From an uncultured Chryseobacterium sp. (GTDB taxonomy: Bacteria; Bacteroidota; Bacteroidia; Flavobacteriales; Weeksellaceae), in contig CAJYGB010000016.1 in assembly GCA_913774355.1 (NCBI GenBank), positions 62,001-126,000 of the forward strand: a stretch of DNA of 64,000 nucleotides, read 5' to 3'. Positions 31,467 to 41,729 of the stretch are shown here, in pieces (the first letter of the stretch is position 1; each line of letters opens with the position of its first letter). The translations under genes and the position numbers were made by a program. The notes under the pieces were generated by a model. That model had not been told where the DNA came from. It saw only the letters and a list, made by a program, of their open reading frames with translations, and did not search any database.

Positions 31467-34090
31467 TTGAATATCCCTTTCAGAAACCCTTTCTTTTCCT
31501 TTTGTTCTGCGGGCTGTTGCATGGTATTTCCTGAATTATTTTCAGCCTTTGCTTCTTTTACGGACGGTTTTGTTTCTTTCGCTTTAGCATCACCCTTTCC
31601 TTTTTTGGACGTATCTATATTGATTCCGATCAGGGTTTTCTTCAGTCCCTGTTCAATTCCTTTCCAGAACAGGTTAAAGAAGGATTTTGTCGGATCTCTT
31701 TCCACGTCTTCAACTTTTACATCTTCGGGAAGTTTCCCGGAATCGGACTTAACGAGCAAATTGGCGATGGCCGTTAAAATTCCTTTTTTCTCACGGTTTT
31801 CCTTATCCAAAATAGCGACTTTGAGATCTTTATGTCTAAGGTTAAAACTTCCATTCAGTCCTTTAGGATTCCCCCTGAAATTAAACAGCATTTCCTGGAT
31901 GGTTCCGGTAGCCGTCACATGCAGATAGGGCCGGATAAACGGATTAATGCCCTTCGCCGGAAGATTGATGGTACGCCCCGAAATAGTAAATATATCGCGC
32001 GGGTCTGCAACATCAAAATTCCAGTTTACGGAAAGCGGTGCTAAATTCATAAAGGAACAGTTGATCTTAATATCAACCCGGGTCGGTTTACCTTTTATTT
32101 TGGCAGAATTCAGGTTTTTTACATTCATATTGAAATTGCTGAACGTCAGCTTACCCGGGCCTGCACTTTCCGGTGTATCTTCTTCATAGACCAGCAATGA
32201 ATTTTTTAGATCAAGATTATTAACGATCATCGGTATTTTAATGGAGCGCAACAACCTGGAATACAAAGGTTTCTCTTTCGGGTCGTCAGCCGGTATCTTA
32301 CTCCTGAAAATATTGGCATCCGCCGATTGGATCGTCACATGGGAAGCGTTGATGGATTTATGATCTGAAAATAAGTCCCAGGTTCCGTTAGCAGTAATCT
32401 GTACGGCCTTAATATCATATAAATCCCTTTCCACCGGTATCATTTTGATAAACTGGGCTCTCGAAATGAGAGGTTTCATGACAAACTGAGAAATATTGAC
32501 GCTACTCTGGTCTGCTTTAAAAGCCCCTGCGGTCATGCGGTAAAACTGGGTTTTATAAATGAAATTATCAGAAGTCACTGTATAACTTTTAATCCCGACA
32601 TTCATTCCCGGTTTTCCTTCTTTAGAATTCAGCTGAATGTCATTAATTGTTGCATTCAGGTTGTTTAAGGTAAATGGCTGATTGTTTTTATCGTAGGTAA
32701 TATCTGAATTCCTAAGTGTTACTTTCCTGATATTGACGGGAAACTTAATTCCTTGAATATCTCCTTGCTTATCAGTTTTGTTATTTGCTTCTCCTGCTTT
32801 AATGCCTCCTTTTACCCGATCGACCAGCACTTCTTTAATATCAAGGTTCATCTTTTTATTTGCTAAATCCCATTTATTCATAGCAAAACCTATATAATCT
32901 GCCGTAAGATCCATGGCCGTTTTTCCATTCGATAAACCGTTCGGAACTACAGATATTGTTTTAAGCTCTCCCTTTTTGGGGGTTAAAGTGAAACTTTTTA
33001 CCGTAAAATCCTGATGGTTGGAATACAGGATATCCTGTGCCGAAAACTGAAAATCTTTATAGCCCACCGGGATCAATTCTTCACGTGTTTCCTTATCGAA
33101 ATGAAGCTGATTGATATTCAGGTTGGCTTTATGGGCATACAAAAGCTTGCTTCCGTCAGGCTTCATGACCTGAACCGTAGCATTGTTCAACCGGATATCC
33201 TGCAGATTCAGTTCTAAATTAAAAGGTTTTTTGGCTTTAATGGGAATGGCATTGGTAGTATATACGAAAAGATCAGGATTGTAAAAAATGGCATTGGCTA
33301 AAGAAATTTTATTTTTTGCCAGCAAAATATCCCTGAACTGTATTTTTTCAACATTGAACTGAAAAAGCTGTGTTTTTTTGGGATAATATTTTTTAAACTG
33401 CTCAAAAGTAATGAGCGGAGTCAGCTGAAACTTGTCAACAGACATTTGTCCGTTTTTGGTTTCAATCCTGTTGATCTGCAGAGCATACACCTCATCCGGA
33501 CGGAAGAAAAAATCAGTGCCTTTAATACTATATTGATCGAATACTACGGGCAGCTTATCCTGAGCATCCTCTTCCGCCATCTGAAGATTTTCCACATATA
33601 GGCTAAGGTCTTTTACAGAAAAGAACTTCTGTTTAGTATATCTGAACATACTGATATTCCCTTCATTGATCCTGATGTTCTCAAACAGAAAAGGGTCTCT
33701 CTTTTTCCCCGTTCTGGTATCGACAGGCCGGGCCAGGACCACATTCAGACTGGGTTTGGAGAGCAATAAATCCGATGAGCTGATCTGATTGTTGAACAGC
33801 GCATCATAAATTCCGAAACGGCTTACTTTCAGGGTATCTACCGTCCCCTGCAAACCGATCACATTGATGTTCTTCGGATTTTTATTATTAACGGTGATTC
33901 CCGTTGACAGAATGTTTCCCGACAACAAATCGACCTCCATGCTTTTGTAAGAGATCTTATAATCCGTATTGTTTTTGATGTATTTGGGAAGCTGGGTTTT
34001 AAGCCAGATATTTAGCCCGAAGTTTGCCAGTAAAATGATCAGCAACAGAACTCCGAAAATGATCACAAGCTTTTTAACCCATCTTTTCAT
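31439..34090 (-). CDS. AsmA/DUF748-like large envelope protein
   Basis: An 883-aa protein with one N-terminal membrane anchor (LVIIFGVLLLIILLANFGLNIWL) and a long beta-rich periplasmic part, ending in a Lys-rich low-complexity tail (KGKGDAKAKETKPSVKEAK). The opening YKISYKSMEVDLLSGNILSTGITV and repeated strand patterns fit AsmA/DUF748-type proteins, now linked to lipid transport between membranes (RBG-like bridges). The assignment rests on layout. It is last in a three-gene operon: DUF2797, WG-repeat lipoprotein, then this gene 12 nt after. Confidence 0.65.
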   Translation of the reverse strand: MKRWVKKLVIIFGVLLLIILLANFGLNIWLKTQLPKYIKNNTDYKISYKSMEVDLLSGNILSTGITVNNKNPKNINVIGLQGTVDTLKVSRFGIYDALFNNQISSSDLLLSKPSLNVVLARPVDTRTGKKRDPFLFENIRINEGNISMFRYTKQKFFSVKDLSLYVENLQMAEEDAQDKLPVVFDQYSIKGTDFFFRPDEVYALQINRIETKNGQMSVDKFQLTPLITFEQFKKYYPKKTQLFQFNVEKIQFRDILLAKNKISLANAIFYNPDLFVYTTNAIPIKAKKPFNLELNLQDIRLNNATVQVMKPDGSKLLYAHKANLNINQLHFDKETREELIPVGYKDFQFSAQDILYSNHQDFTVKSFTLTPKKGELKTISVVPNGLSNGKTAMDLTADYIGFAMNKWDLANKKMNLDIKEVLVDRVKGGIKAGEANNKTDKQGDIQGIKFPVNIRKVTLRNSDITYDKNNQPFTLNNLNATINDIQLNSKEGKPGMNVGIKSYTVTSDNFIYKTQFYRMTAGAFKADQSSVNISQFVMKPLISRAQFIKMIPVERDLYDIKAVQITANGTWDLFSDHKSINASHVTIQSADANIFRSKIPADDPKEKPLYSRLLRSIKIPMIVNNLDLKNSLLVYEEDTPESAGPGKLTFSNFNMNVKNLNSAKIKGKPTRVDIKINCSFMNLAPLSVNWNFDVADPRDIFTISGRTINLPAKGINPFIRPYLHVTATGTIQEMLFNFRGNPKGLNGSFNLRHKDLKVAILDKENREKKGILTAIANLLVKSDSGKLPEDVKVEDVERDPTKSFFNLFWKGIEQGLKKTLIGINIDTSKKGKGDAKAKETKPSVKEAKAENNSGNTMQQPAEQKEKKGFLKGIFKKKDKSGNN

Positions 34091-34102
34091 GATTATCTAT
34101 TT

Positions 34103-35917
34103 TTAGTACGTGGTATTTTCTTTATATTCTTTTTCCGTAATTTCCTTCTGTATTTCTCCCTGCAAATTGATCCGGAAAAACCTTCCTCCTTTTCTCGAAT
34201 AAATACCGATATCTTTTCCAATGCGATAACTGAAAGAGCGATGTGGCTTTATGTCATCAAAAATAAAATGACAGAGTTCTTTGTTATCAATATCAAGAAT
34301 TCCCGCCTTTCCTCCTTTTGTCACAAAAATAATATCCCCTCTCTGCTCCATCCGGTCATAGACAGGAGGAATGACGGTCTTGAATGTTTCATATTCTATA
34401 AGCCCATATTTACCTTTCTTCCTGATAAAATGCCTTTTTTCCGGACCATACTCTACCCAATTTGATATTTCATCATATTCCACAGGCAGAAAGATTTTTT
34501 TATCAACATTGATAATGCCAAATTTTTTGTTCCTGGAAACAATAAGCTTGTTGTGATCGTAATACACCGGCATGATCGAATCGTATCCATTCAAAATGAC
34601 TTTATTATTAATATCAATCAGCGTTCCATCTGCAATGAATAAATTTTTTTTCCGCTGGCCTTCATCATCAAATTTATCATAAACAGGGTACAGCATTTTA
34701 TATGCAACCGGAATTTTCACCTTGCCCGTATTACTGATCACCCCACTCAGACCACCGTTTCTTGCCGATAAAAGCAAGGTATTTTCTATTTTCCGTAAAT
34801 TGTCATATTCAAATGGGATTAAAACATTTCCCTCCCGGTCAACCATCCCTGCTTTTTCTTTTAAATCTTTAAAGATCAGTATCGGAGTTTCATTCGAGAA
34901 ATAATTGTAAACCCCTGCATGCGACTCCCCGATTTTCTTTAAGTCACTGTTAAAAATAGAATAAATGTTACCCTTTTTTGCATTATAATATTCTGAAGAC
35001 GAATGGTTCGTATCAAAATATTCGATCAAATCGTAAATTAAAGGAACCTTAAACGTTCCGTCCGTTTTTATAATGCCGTATTTGCCGTTTCTCTTGACCA
35101 CCGCATTTTTAAACGTATCGAATACACTGGCCGAATCAAATTTGTTGTCCGGAAAAGCTGCTTCAGCCTTCAAGTTGATGAATTCGTATTTCCCGTTGAC
35201 AATTCCCAGCGCGGCCCCGTTTTCAAAAAAAGTGGATGCATCCCTGTCGAAAATATTTTTTGAAAAATCTGATATGTAGGCCGTCTTCAGTTCATCATAT
35301 TTAAATTCGGAAAGTTGTTTGCCTGCATTGTCGAACACCGCCCATTTCCCGTTTTTCTTTACGATCACATTTTGGTCTTTCATTTCCTGTTTGCCATCCT
35401 CATAAACAATAGGAATGACTTCTTCGCCCTGTTTGTTTATAAAGCCGGACTTCCCGTTCCTGGTCACTTCGCACAACCCGCTTCCCCTGAAATAATCCGC
35501 AGTATCATACTGTATAGGAATCATTAAATTGCCTTTATTATCGATGAATCCCCACTTTTTGTTTTTTCTTACGGCAGCAAGTCCTTCCGAAAAAACCCGT
35601 ACTTCGTCGTAATCCCCTTCCAGCTTAAGATTATCTTTAGTTATAAAGAATTTCTTCTGATTGTTTTCGGCATAGGCCAGTCCGTTTTCAAAAGGATTCA
35701 AAAAATCATATTCGAAAGGAATGACCACGATGCTGTCCTTAGTGATGTATCCCCATTTATTCGGATTCCTCAGATGCATCCTCAGCCAACCCGTTTCAGC
35801 ATCAACATCTTTATGAGAAACATTATTTGCGGAGAAATCCGGTGTATTCTGATTCTGACACTGAAAATGGCATGAAACGAATATAATCCAGAGAATAAGG
35901 GTAACAGAATGCTTCAT
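34103..35917 (-). CDS. WG-repeat lipoprotein
   Basis: The 604-aa protein has a lipoprotein-like signal (LWIIFVSCHFQCQ; either SC or QC could be the lipidated Cys). About eleven WG repeats follow, for example KWGFIDNKGNLMIPIQYD, KSGFINKQGEEVIPIVYE and KYGIIKTDGTFKVPLIYD. WG repeats form a beta-propeller-like or solenoid surface for binding; no catalytic activity is known. The last repeats are degenerate. It begins one nucleotide after the DUF2797 stop (35919), so translation is likely coupled. It probably faces the periplasm or cell surface. Confidence 0.88.
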   Translation of the reverse strand: MKHSVTLILWIIFVSCHFQCQNQNTPDFSANNVSHKDVDAETGWLRMHLRNPNKWGYITKDSIVVIPFEYDFLNPFENGLAYAENNQKKFFITKDNLKLEGDYDEVRVFSEGLAAVRKNKKWGFIDNKGNLMIPIQYDTADYFRGSGLCEVTRNGKSGFINKQGEEVIPIVYEDGKQEMKDQNVIVKKNGKWAVFDNAGKQLSEFKYDELKTAYISDFSKNIFDRDASTFFENGAALGIVNGKYEFINLKAEAAFPDNKFDSASVFDTFKNAVVKRNGKYGIIKTDGTFKVPLIYDLIEYFDTNHSSSEYYNAKKGNIYSIFNSDLKKIGESHAGVYNYFSNETPILIFKDLKEKAGMVDREGNVLIPFEYDNLRKIENTLLLSARNGGLSGVISNTGKVKIPVAYKMLYPVYDKFDDEGQRKKNLFIADGTLIDINNKVILNGYDSIMPVYYDHNKLIVSRNKKFGIINVDKKIFLPVEYDEISNWVEYGPEKRHFIRKKGKYGLIEYETFKTVIPPVYDRMEQRGDIIFVTKGGKAGILDIDNKELCHFIFDDIKPHRSFSYRIGKDIGIYSRKGGRFFRINLQGEIQKEITEKEYKENTTY

Positions 35918-35918
35918 T

Positions 35919-36713
35919 CTAAGAAATCATAAGTTCAATCACATACCCTTCATGTCCTCTTACATTGATAAACTGCCCTCCGTCAAACGCCAGATACTGT
36001 CCTTTAATCCCGGTTAATTTTCCGGTAAACTCCGGTTTCTTGTCCAGGGTAAAGGAAGTCACTTTCTCCGGTTTATCATAAGGATAATCGAAGGTCCAGA
36101 GGTTTTCGCCTTCGCTGTAAAACTTCTGAAAATCTTCAGGGAAATACTCTTTTATCTTCTGCTGGAAATCCGCCAAGTCTACTTCACCTTCAAAATCATC
36201 CTGGAGCATTTTTTTCCAGCTGGTTTTGTCCGGCACATGCTGTTTGAGGGCAACTTCTATCATTCCCGCTTCATACCGGTTTTCCGTTCTGGCAATCGGT
36301 AACGCAAAAGTAGCTCCCTGGTCGATCCATCGGGTGGGGATCTGCGTATTTCGCGTTACCCCAACTTTTACCTCTCCCGTATATGCCAGATAAACCGTAT
36401 GAGGCTGTAACTGAATTTGTTTTTCTACATCCAAATCCCGTTCCGCAATTCCCAGATGGGCCGTAGAAAGCTCAGGACGGATAATGGTATCGCTGGCATA
36501 CGGACTTTCAAAAAAGCAGTTTTTACAGAAACCCATACGGTAGATGGTTTTGTCTTCCTGGCAGTTCACACACTGATATCCGATATGTTTTATGGTAAGT
36601 TCCTTTCCAAAAAGCTCGTTCATGTGGATCAGGTCGCCTGAAAGGTTGAGGTAGTATTGGATCGGCTCATCATGGAAGCTCGTCATCTTTAAAATTTGCC
36701 CTTGAAACTGCAT
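35919..36713 (-). CDS. DUF2797 family protein
   Basis: 264 aa. A zinc-ribbon-like cluster is visible: CVNC (near residues 48-51) and CKNC (near 68-71). After it the motif HTVYLAYTGEVKVGVTRNTQIPTRWIDQGA resembles a GIY-YIG fold core, then RYEAGMIEVALKQHVPDKTSWKKML. The family's function is unknown; a nuclease or nucleic-acid-binding role is inferred from the GIY-YIG-like part. First gene of the operon with the WG and AsmA-like genes, although it looks cytoplasmic while they are envelope proteins. Confidence 0.85.
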   Translation of the reverse strand: MQFQGQILKMTSFHDEPIQYYLNLSGDLIHMNELFGKELTIKHIGYQCVNCQEDKTIYRMGFCKNCFFESPYASDTIIRPELSTAHLGIAERDLDVEKQIQLQPHTVYLAYTGEVKVGVTRNTQIPTRWIDQGATFALPIARTENRYEAGMIEVALKQHVPDKTSWKKMLQDDFEGEVDLADFQQKIKEYFPEDFQKFYSEGENLWTFDYPYDKPEKVTSFTLDKKPEFTGKLTGIKGQYLAFDGGQFINVRGHEGYVIELMIS

Positions 36714-36775
36714 ATTAATTTTATATTACTTTTTTAAGTAAATTTAATGATTATATTTTTCCCGAAGTAAATTTA

Positions 36776-36783
36776 TATTTTTG
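36776..36783 (+). promoter_or_regulatory. -7 box of the epimerase gene
   Basis: TATTTTTG, 19 nt upstream of the ATG at 36803; no clear -33 TTG. Confidence 0.4.
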
Positions 36784-36802
36784 TAGCACGAAAAACATAC
36801 GG

Positions 36803-37825
36803 ATGAATTATCTTATCACCGGCGGAAGCGGTTTTATTGGTTCCCACCTCACTGAACAATTATTAAAAGAAGGACATTCTGTCATAAACGTTGACAATTT
36901 TGACGATTTCTACAATTATCAGATAAAAATTCAAAATACTTTAGGCGCTATCCGTTATTTTTCGGATTTTGAGTATTCCGATAAAGAGAAAGATCTTAAA
37001 AAATTAATTTTCCTTTCTGAATCTGAAAACTATAATCTTTACAATCAGGATATCCGTGACAAAAAAGGATTGGAGGAAATTTTTAGAGCCCATTCCATCA
37101 ATATCGTTATTCATCTGGCAGCGTTGGCCGGGGTACGTCCTTCCATCGAGAGGCCTTTGGAATATGAAGAAGTAAATGTAAGAGGAACCATGAACCTTTG
37201 GGAATTATGCCGGGATTTCAACATAACAAAATTTATCTGTGCTTCATCTTCAAGTGTGTACGGCAACAATGAAAAAGTTCCCTTTACGGAAACCGACAAT
37301 GTAGACCGCCCGATTTCACCTTATGCCGCCACCAAAAGATGCGGAGAGATCTTAGGTCACGTTTACCATGAACTGTATAAAATAGACATGATCCAGCTGA
37401 GGTTTTTCACGGTCTACGGCCCACGGCAAAGACCCGATCTCGCCATCCATAAATTTACAAGACTGATTTCCGGAAACAAAGAAATTCCTTTCTACGGCGA
37501 CGGAACCACCGCCAGAGACTATACGTATATCGACGATATTATCGATGGGATCTTAAAATCCATCCGTTATCTGGAAAACAATTCCGAAGTGTATGAGATC
37601 ATCAATCTCGGGGAAAGTGAAGTCATTACCCTGAATGAAATGCTGGCCGCCATAGAAGACGCCCTAGGAAAATCTGCCATCCGGAAAAATCTGCCAATGC
37701 AGCCCGGAGATGTCCTGAAAACCAATGCCGATATTACCAAAGCAAGGACATTAATCGGCTACAAACCTGACACAAACTTCCAAAATGGCATAAAAAAATT
37801 TGTGGAATGGTTTTTGAGAAAATGA
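36803..37825 (+). CDS. NAD-dependent epimerase, UDP-glucuronate 4-epimerase-like
   Basis: 340 aa, an extended short-chain dehydrogenase. The NAD motif is GGSGFIGSH at the N-terminus. The catalytic Ser lies in CASSSSVYG and Tyr/Lys in SPYAATK. GVRPSIERPLEY, FFTVYGPRQRPD and GDGTTARDYTYIDDII are typical of the UDP-glucuronate/UDP-glucose 4-epimerase branch (CapI/GalE-like). It probably makes a nucleotide sugar for surface polysaccharide. No glycosyltransferases are adjacent, so the exact sugar is inferred. Confidence 0.88.
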   Translation: MNYLITGGSGFIGSHLTEQLLKEGHSVINVDNFDDFYNYQIKIQNTLGAIRYFSDFEYSDKEKDLKKLIFLSESENYNLYNQDIRDKKGLEEIFRAHSINIVIHLAALAGVRPSIERPLEYEEVNVRGTMNLWELCRDFNITKFICASSSSVYGNNEKVPFTETDNVDRPISPYAATKRCGEILGHVYHELYKIDMIQLRFFTVYGPRQRPDLAIHKFTRLISGNKEIPFYGDGTTARDYTYIDDIIDGILKSIRYLENNSEVYEIINLGESEVITLNEMLAAIEDALGKSAIRKNLPMQPGDVLKTNADITKARTLIGYKPDTNFQNGIKKFVEWFLRK

Positions 37826-37940
37826 CCTCGAGTAGGTCACGGAAGGCTTATAGATACTTTCCGCAGCCGACGGTGAACAAAAATTAATAAAAAGAATTGA
37901 AAATCAGGTGTAAAAAAGCATATCATATAAGCTATTTTTA

Positions 37941-37948
37941 TACTTTTG
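37941..37948 (+). promoter_or_regulatory. -7 box of the DUF2795 gene
   Basis: TACTTTTG, 17 nt upstream of the ATG at 37966. Confidence 0.45.
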
Positions 37949-37965
37949 CAAAAAATTAGAAAATT

Positions 37966-38187
37966 ATGTACTGGACATTAGAATTAGCTTCCTATTTAAG
38001 TGACGCACCCTGGCCAATGACAAAAGCAGAGCTTATCGACTATGCCATCAGAACCGGTGCTCCTATGGAAGTCGTGGAAAATCTTCAGGCAATCGAAGAT
38101 GAAGGGGAAATCTATGATGCCATTGATGAAATCTGGAGCGACTACCCTACGGACGAAGATTATCTTTGGAACGAAGACGAATATTAA
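37966..38187 (+). CDS. DUF2795 family protein
   Basis: 73 aa, very acidic. The start MYWTLELASYLSDAPWPMTK and the Trp-rich end DEDYLWNEDEY are strongly conserved in Bacteroidetes. The middle (AIRTGAPMEVVENLQAIED) has the DUF2795 helical core. The function is not established; the conserved small size and presence throughout the phylum suggest a housekeeping role. It is placed just before secA, 122 nt apart. Confidence 0.88.
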   Translation: MYWTLELASYLSDAPWPMTKAELIDYAIRTGAPMEVVENLQAIEDEGEIYDAIDEIWSDYPTDEDYLWNEDEY

Positions 38188-38309
38188 TTAAAAGCAATAG
38201 GCTTTAGGCGATGCTTAGAGCTTTTTTGCCCTTTTTATATCATTTTTTACACGTTAAGTGTTATTTCAACGCTTAAAGGATATTCTTTTAAGCATAAAGC
38301 AAAAAATTT

Positions 38310-41300
38310 ATGAGTTTTTTAAACAAAGTTCTAAAAGGGTTTTTGGGAGACAAAAAAGCGCAGGACCTAAAAGAAGTAAAAAAAGTTGTAACAAAAATCA
38401 AAGCTGTTGAACCGGCGATCCAGCAATTGTCTGATGACGGTTTAAGAGAGAAAACTGCTGAGTTTAAAGAAAATATCAAATCTGCAACCAGTAAAATCAC
38501 AGCGCAGATAGAACAGATCCAGGAACAGATCAAGAATTCGAAGAACGTGGACGAAAAAGAATCCCTTTTCTCGAAGATCGAATCCCTGAAAAAAGAATCA
38601 TACGAAATTGAAGAAAAAGTCCTGGGGCAGATCCTTCCTGAAGTTTTTGCTTTGGTAAAGGAAACCGCAAGAAGATGGGCACAAAACGGAGAAATCCGGG
38701 TAACCGCTGCCGATTGGGACAGGCAACTGGCTGCTGCCGGAAAAGATTTCGTGGAAATTCAGGGAGATCAGGCTGTATGGAAAAACTCATGGGATGCTGC
38801 CGGAACACCGGTTAACTGGGACATGGTCCACTACGACGTACAGTTTATCGGAGGGGTGATCCTGCACAGCGGAAAAATTGCCGAAATGGCAACCGGTGAA
38901 GGAAAAACCCTGGTAGGAACACTTCCTATTTTCTTAAATGCCCTTCCGGGAAGAGGCGTTCACGTAGTGACGGTGAATGACTACCTTGCCAAAAGGGACT
39001 CCGCATGGATGGGACCATTATATCAGTTCCACGGGATGTCGATCGACTGTATCGACAATCACCAGCCGAACTCCGACGGAAGAAGAAAAGCCTACAATTC
39101 AGATATTACCTACGGAACGAATAACGAATTCGGTTTCGATTACCTGAGAGACAACATGGTAACTTCCCCATCTGAACTGGTGCAGAGAGAACTGAACTTT
39201 GCCATCGTGGATGAGGTGGATTCCGTATTGGTGGACGACGCGAGAACGCCGTTGATCATTTCCGGGCCGGTTCCTCAGGGAGACCGTCAGGAATTCGATA
39301 TCTTGAAACCTTCAATCGACAGAATCGTTGAGGTTCAGAAAAAGACTGTTTCCACCATCTTCAATGAGGCGAAAAAATTAATCGCCGCCGGAAACACCAA
39401 AGAAGGAGGATTCAAATTGCTTCAGGCCTACAGAGGACTTCCTAAAAACAGACAATTAATCAAATTCTTATCGGAAAGCGGAAACCGTGCATTGCTTCAG
39501 AAAGTAGAAGCGCAATACATGCAGGACAACAACCGCGATATGCCGATCGTTGATAAAGACCTTTACTTCGTAATCGAAGAGAAGAACAACCAGGTAGACC
39601 TTACCGACAAAGGGGTTGAGTATATGTCCCAAGGGAACTCAGACCCTAATTTCTTCGTCCTTCCCGACATTGGTACTGAAATTGCCGAACTGGAAGCTAA
39701 AAATTTATCCAAAGAGGAAGAATTTGAAGCCAAAGAAAGACTGTTCTCCGAGTTTGGTGAAAAGTCAGAACGGGTTCATACCATGAGCCAATTGCTGAAA
39801 GCGTATACTTTATTTGAAAAAGATGATGAATATGTGGTGATCGACGGTGAAGTGAAAATCGTTGATGAGCAGACGGGACGTATCATGGAAGGAAGACGGT
39901 ATTCAGACGGTCTTCACCAGGCGATCGAAGCGAAGGAAAACGTAAAGATCGAAGCGGCTACCCAGACATTTGCTACCGTTACCCTTCAGAATTATTTCCG
40001 GATGTACAACAAACTTGCGGGGATGACGGGGACTGCAGAAACGGAAGCAGGCGAGCTTTGGGAAATCTACAAACTGGATGTGGTGGTAATTCCTACCAAC
40101 CGTCCGATTTTAAGAAATGACAAACAGGATCTGGTCTTCAAGACCAACAGAGAAAAATACAATGCCGTAATCGAAGAAATCGAAAAATTAACGGCTGCAA
40201 AAAGACCGGTACTTGTGGGAACCACTTCGGTGGAAATCTCGCAGTTGCTTTCAAAAGCTTTACAGCTGAGAAAAATCCCGCACCAGGTTCTTAACGCGAA
40301 ACTTCACAAAAAGGAAGCTGAAATCGTAGCGGGCGCAGGACAGCCGGGCGTGGTAACCATTGCTACCAACATGGCCGGTCGTGGTACCGATATTAAGCTC
40401 ACGAAAGAAGTAAAAGAAGCGGGAGGATTAGCTATCATCGGAACCGAAAGACACGACTCCAGACGTGTGGACCGACAGCTGAGAGGTAGAGCGGGACGTC
40501 AGGGAGACCCGGGAAGTTCCCAGTTCTATGTTTCCCTTGAAGATAATCTGATGCGTTTGTTCGGATCTGAAAGAATCGCTAAAATGATGGACAGAATGGG
40601 CCATAAGGAAGGCGAAGTAATTCAGCATTCCATGATCAGCAAGTCAATTGAAAGAGCTCAGAAAAAAGTGGAGGAAAACAACTTCGGAACCAGGAAAAGG
40701 CTTCTTGAATATGATGACGTAATGAACAAGCAGCGTGACGTAATCTACAAGAGAAGGAAGAACGCTTTGTTCGGAGATCACCTGAAGTATGATATTACGA
40801 ATATGATCTTTGACGTGGCGAATTCCATCGCTGCAAAAGGGAAAGCTACCGGGAACTACAAAGATTTCGAATATGAGATCATTAAGACGTTCACGATGGA
40901 ATCTCCGGTTTCTGAAAACGATTTCAAATCTAAAACCGTTCAGGATTTAACAAACATCCTGTTTAAAGCAGCTCAGGACGACTATACAATGAAACTGAAC
41001 CTGCTGAAAGAGAAATCATTCCCGATCATTGAAAATGTATATCAGAATCAGGGTTCGATGTTCAGGATGATCCAGGTTCCTTTCACCGACGGGCATAAAA
41101 CGATGACCATCGTTACGGATCTTAAGGAAGCTTTTGAAACGCAGTGCGACAGTCTGATCAATGATTTTGAAAAGAACATCACCTTATCCATTATCGACGA
41201 AAACTGGAAGCTCCACCTGCGTGAAATGGACGATTTGAGAAGATCTTCACAGGGGGCCGTATACGAACAGAAAGATCCTCTGGTAATTTACAAACAGGAA

Positions 41301-41384
41301 TCTTTCCACTTGTTCAGTGAAATGATCGATAAATTAAACAGAGAAATTATTTCATTCTTATACAAAGGAGAAATTCCGGCATAA
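38310..41384 (+). CDS. secA: Preprotein translocase ATPase SecA
   Basis: A 1024-aa motor that drives proteins through SecYEG at the inner membrane. Walker A-type motif [11 protein letters not shown] (near residues 193-203), [19 protein letters not shown] (Walker B), the helicase segment [13 protein letters not shown] and [23 protein letters not shown] are all present. It has a long insertion in the first nucleotide-binding half, as in other Bacteroidetes. The sequence ends at FLYKGEIPA, so the C-terminal zinc tail (CxCxSGxxxxxC) that binds SecB in E. coli is absent here. It has its own terminator. Confidence 0.98.
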   Translation: MSFLNKVLKGFLGDKKAQDLKEVKKVVTKIKAVEPAIQQLSDDGLREKTAEFKENIKSATSKITAQIEQIQEQIKNSKNVDEKESLFSKIESLKKESYEIEEKVLGQILPEVFALVKETARRWAQNGEIRVTAADWDRQLAAAGKDFVEIQGDQAVWKNSWDAAGTPVNWDMVHYDVQFIGGVILHSGKIAEMATGEGKTLVGTLPIFLNALPGRGVHVVTVNDYLAKRDSAWMGPLYQFHGMSIDCIDNHQPNSDGRRKAYNSDITYGTNNEFGFDYLRDNMVTSPSELVQRELNFAIVDEVDSVLVDDARTPLIISGPVPQGDRQEFDILKPSIDRIVEVQKKTVSTIFNEAKKLIAAGNTKEGGFKLLQAYRGLPKNRQLIKFLSESGNRALLQKVEAQYMQDNNRDMPIVDKDLYFVIEEKNNQVDLTDKGVEYMSQGNSDPNFFVLPDIGTEIAELEAKNLSKEEEFEAKERLFSEFGEKSERVHTMSQLLKAYTLFEKDDEYVVIDGEVKIVDEQTGRIMEGRRYSDGLHQAIEAKENVKIEAATQTFATVTLQNYFRMYNKLAGMTGTAETEAGELWEIYKLDVVVIPTNRPILRNDKQDLVFKTNREKYNAVIEEIEKLTAAKRPVLVGTTSVEISQLLSKALQLRKIPHQVLNAKLHKKEAEIVAGAGQPGVVTIATNMAGRGTDIKLTKEVKEAGGLAIIGTERHDSRRVDRQLRGRAGRQGDPGSSQFYVSLEDNLMRLFGSERIAKMMDRMGHKEGEVIQHSMISKSIERAQKKVEENNFGTRKRLLEYDDVMNKQRDVIYKRRKNALFGDHLKYDITNMIFDVANSIAAKGKATGNYKDFEYEIIKTFTMESPVSENDFKSKTVQDLTNILFKAAQDDYTMKLNLLKEKSFPIIENVYQNQGSMFRMIQVPFTDGHKTMTIVTDLKEAFETQCDSLINDFEKNITLSIIDENWKLHLREMDDLRRSSQGAVYEQKDPLVIYKQESFHLFSEMIDKLNREIISFLYKGEIPA

Positions 41385-41409
41385 GAAATAATAGTTTTTA
41401 CCATACAAC

Positions 41410-41443
41410 AACCGCTTCAGGCTATCCTGAAGCGGTTATTCTT
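41410..41443 (+). terminator. secA terminator
   Basis: A perfect 12-bp stem AACCGCTTCAGG / CCTGAAGCGGTT with loop CTAT, then ATTCTTATT. Confidence 0.85.
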
Positions 41444-41679
41444 ATTAAGAGCCAGTATAAATCCGATAGCATTTAATTTGTTTTCAATCATTTAAAAAGA
41501 AAAACAGATAAAGAATAAAAATTTAAATGCGGCTAGTCCTTTAGAAAATGTAAATAGAATCATTGAAGATCTGAAACTGTAACCGTAAAACCTCCACCAT
41601 CCAGCTCCCTTCTTCCAGCCTTTTTACACGGTTTGCCTGGAATTCACATTAAATCCATGATAAATATCAATTCATTAAT

Positions 41680-41698
41680 TTATTTAGAATAATTAAAA
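41680..41698 (+). promoter_or_regulatory. Candidate iron-regulator site upstream of first receptor
   Basis: TTATTTAGAAT followed by an imperfect complement (AATTAAAA). The same 11-mer in reverse complement occurs at 49882-49892 upstream of the second PepSY gene. A -7 box TATATTTG is at 41703-41710. Fur binding is a guess. Confidence 0.35.
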
Positions 41699-41702
41699 AC
41701 AA

Positions 41703-41710
41703 TATATTTG
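41703..41710 (+). promoter_or_regulatory. -7 box of the first siderophore receptor
   Basis: TATATTTG, 19 nt before the ATG at 41730; the candidate regulator site sits just upstream. Confidence 0.5.
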
Positions 41711-41729
41711 CAGAAAATTTTGAGTTTCT

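Larger units (their letters stand above)
41385..41729. other. Intergenic region between secA and the iron block
   Basis: It contains the secA terminator, a short open stretch ending at 41582 (codons reading ASPLENVNRIIEDLKL before the stop) that looks like the tail of a lost gene, and the promoter region of the first receptor. No complete gene was seen. Confidence 0.45.

Noticed and set aside
33075..33090. TTCTTCACGTGTTTCC as a second parS site
   Set aside because: It has CACGTG but the right arm is TTTC where AAAC is required, and it lies inside a coding region.
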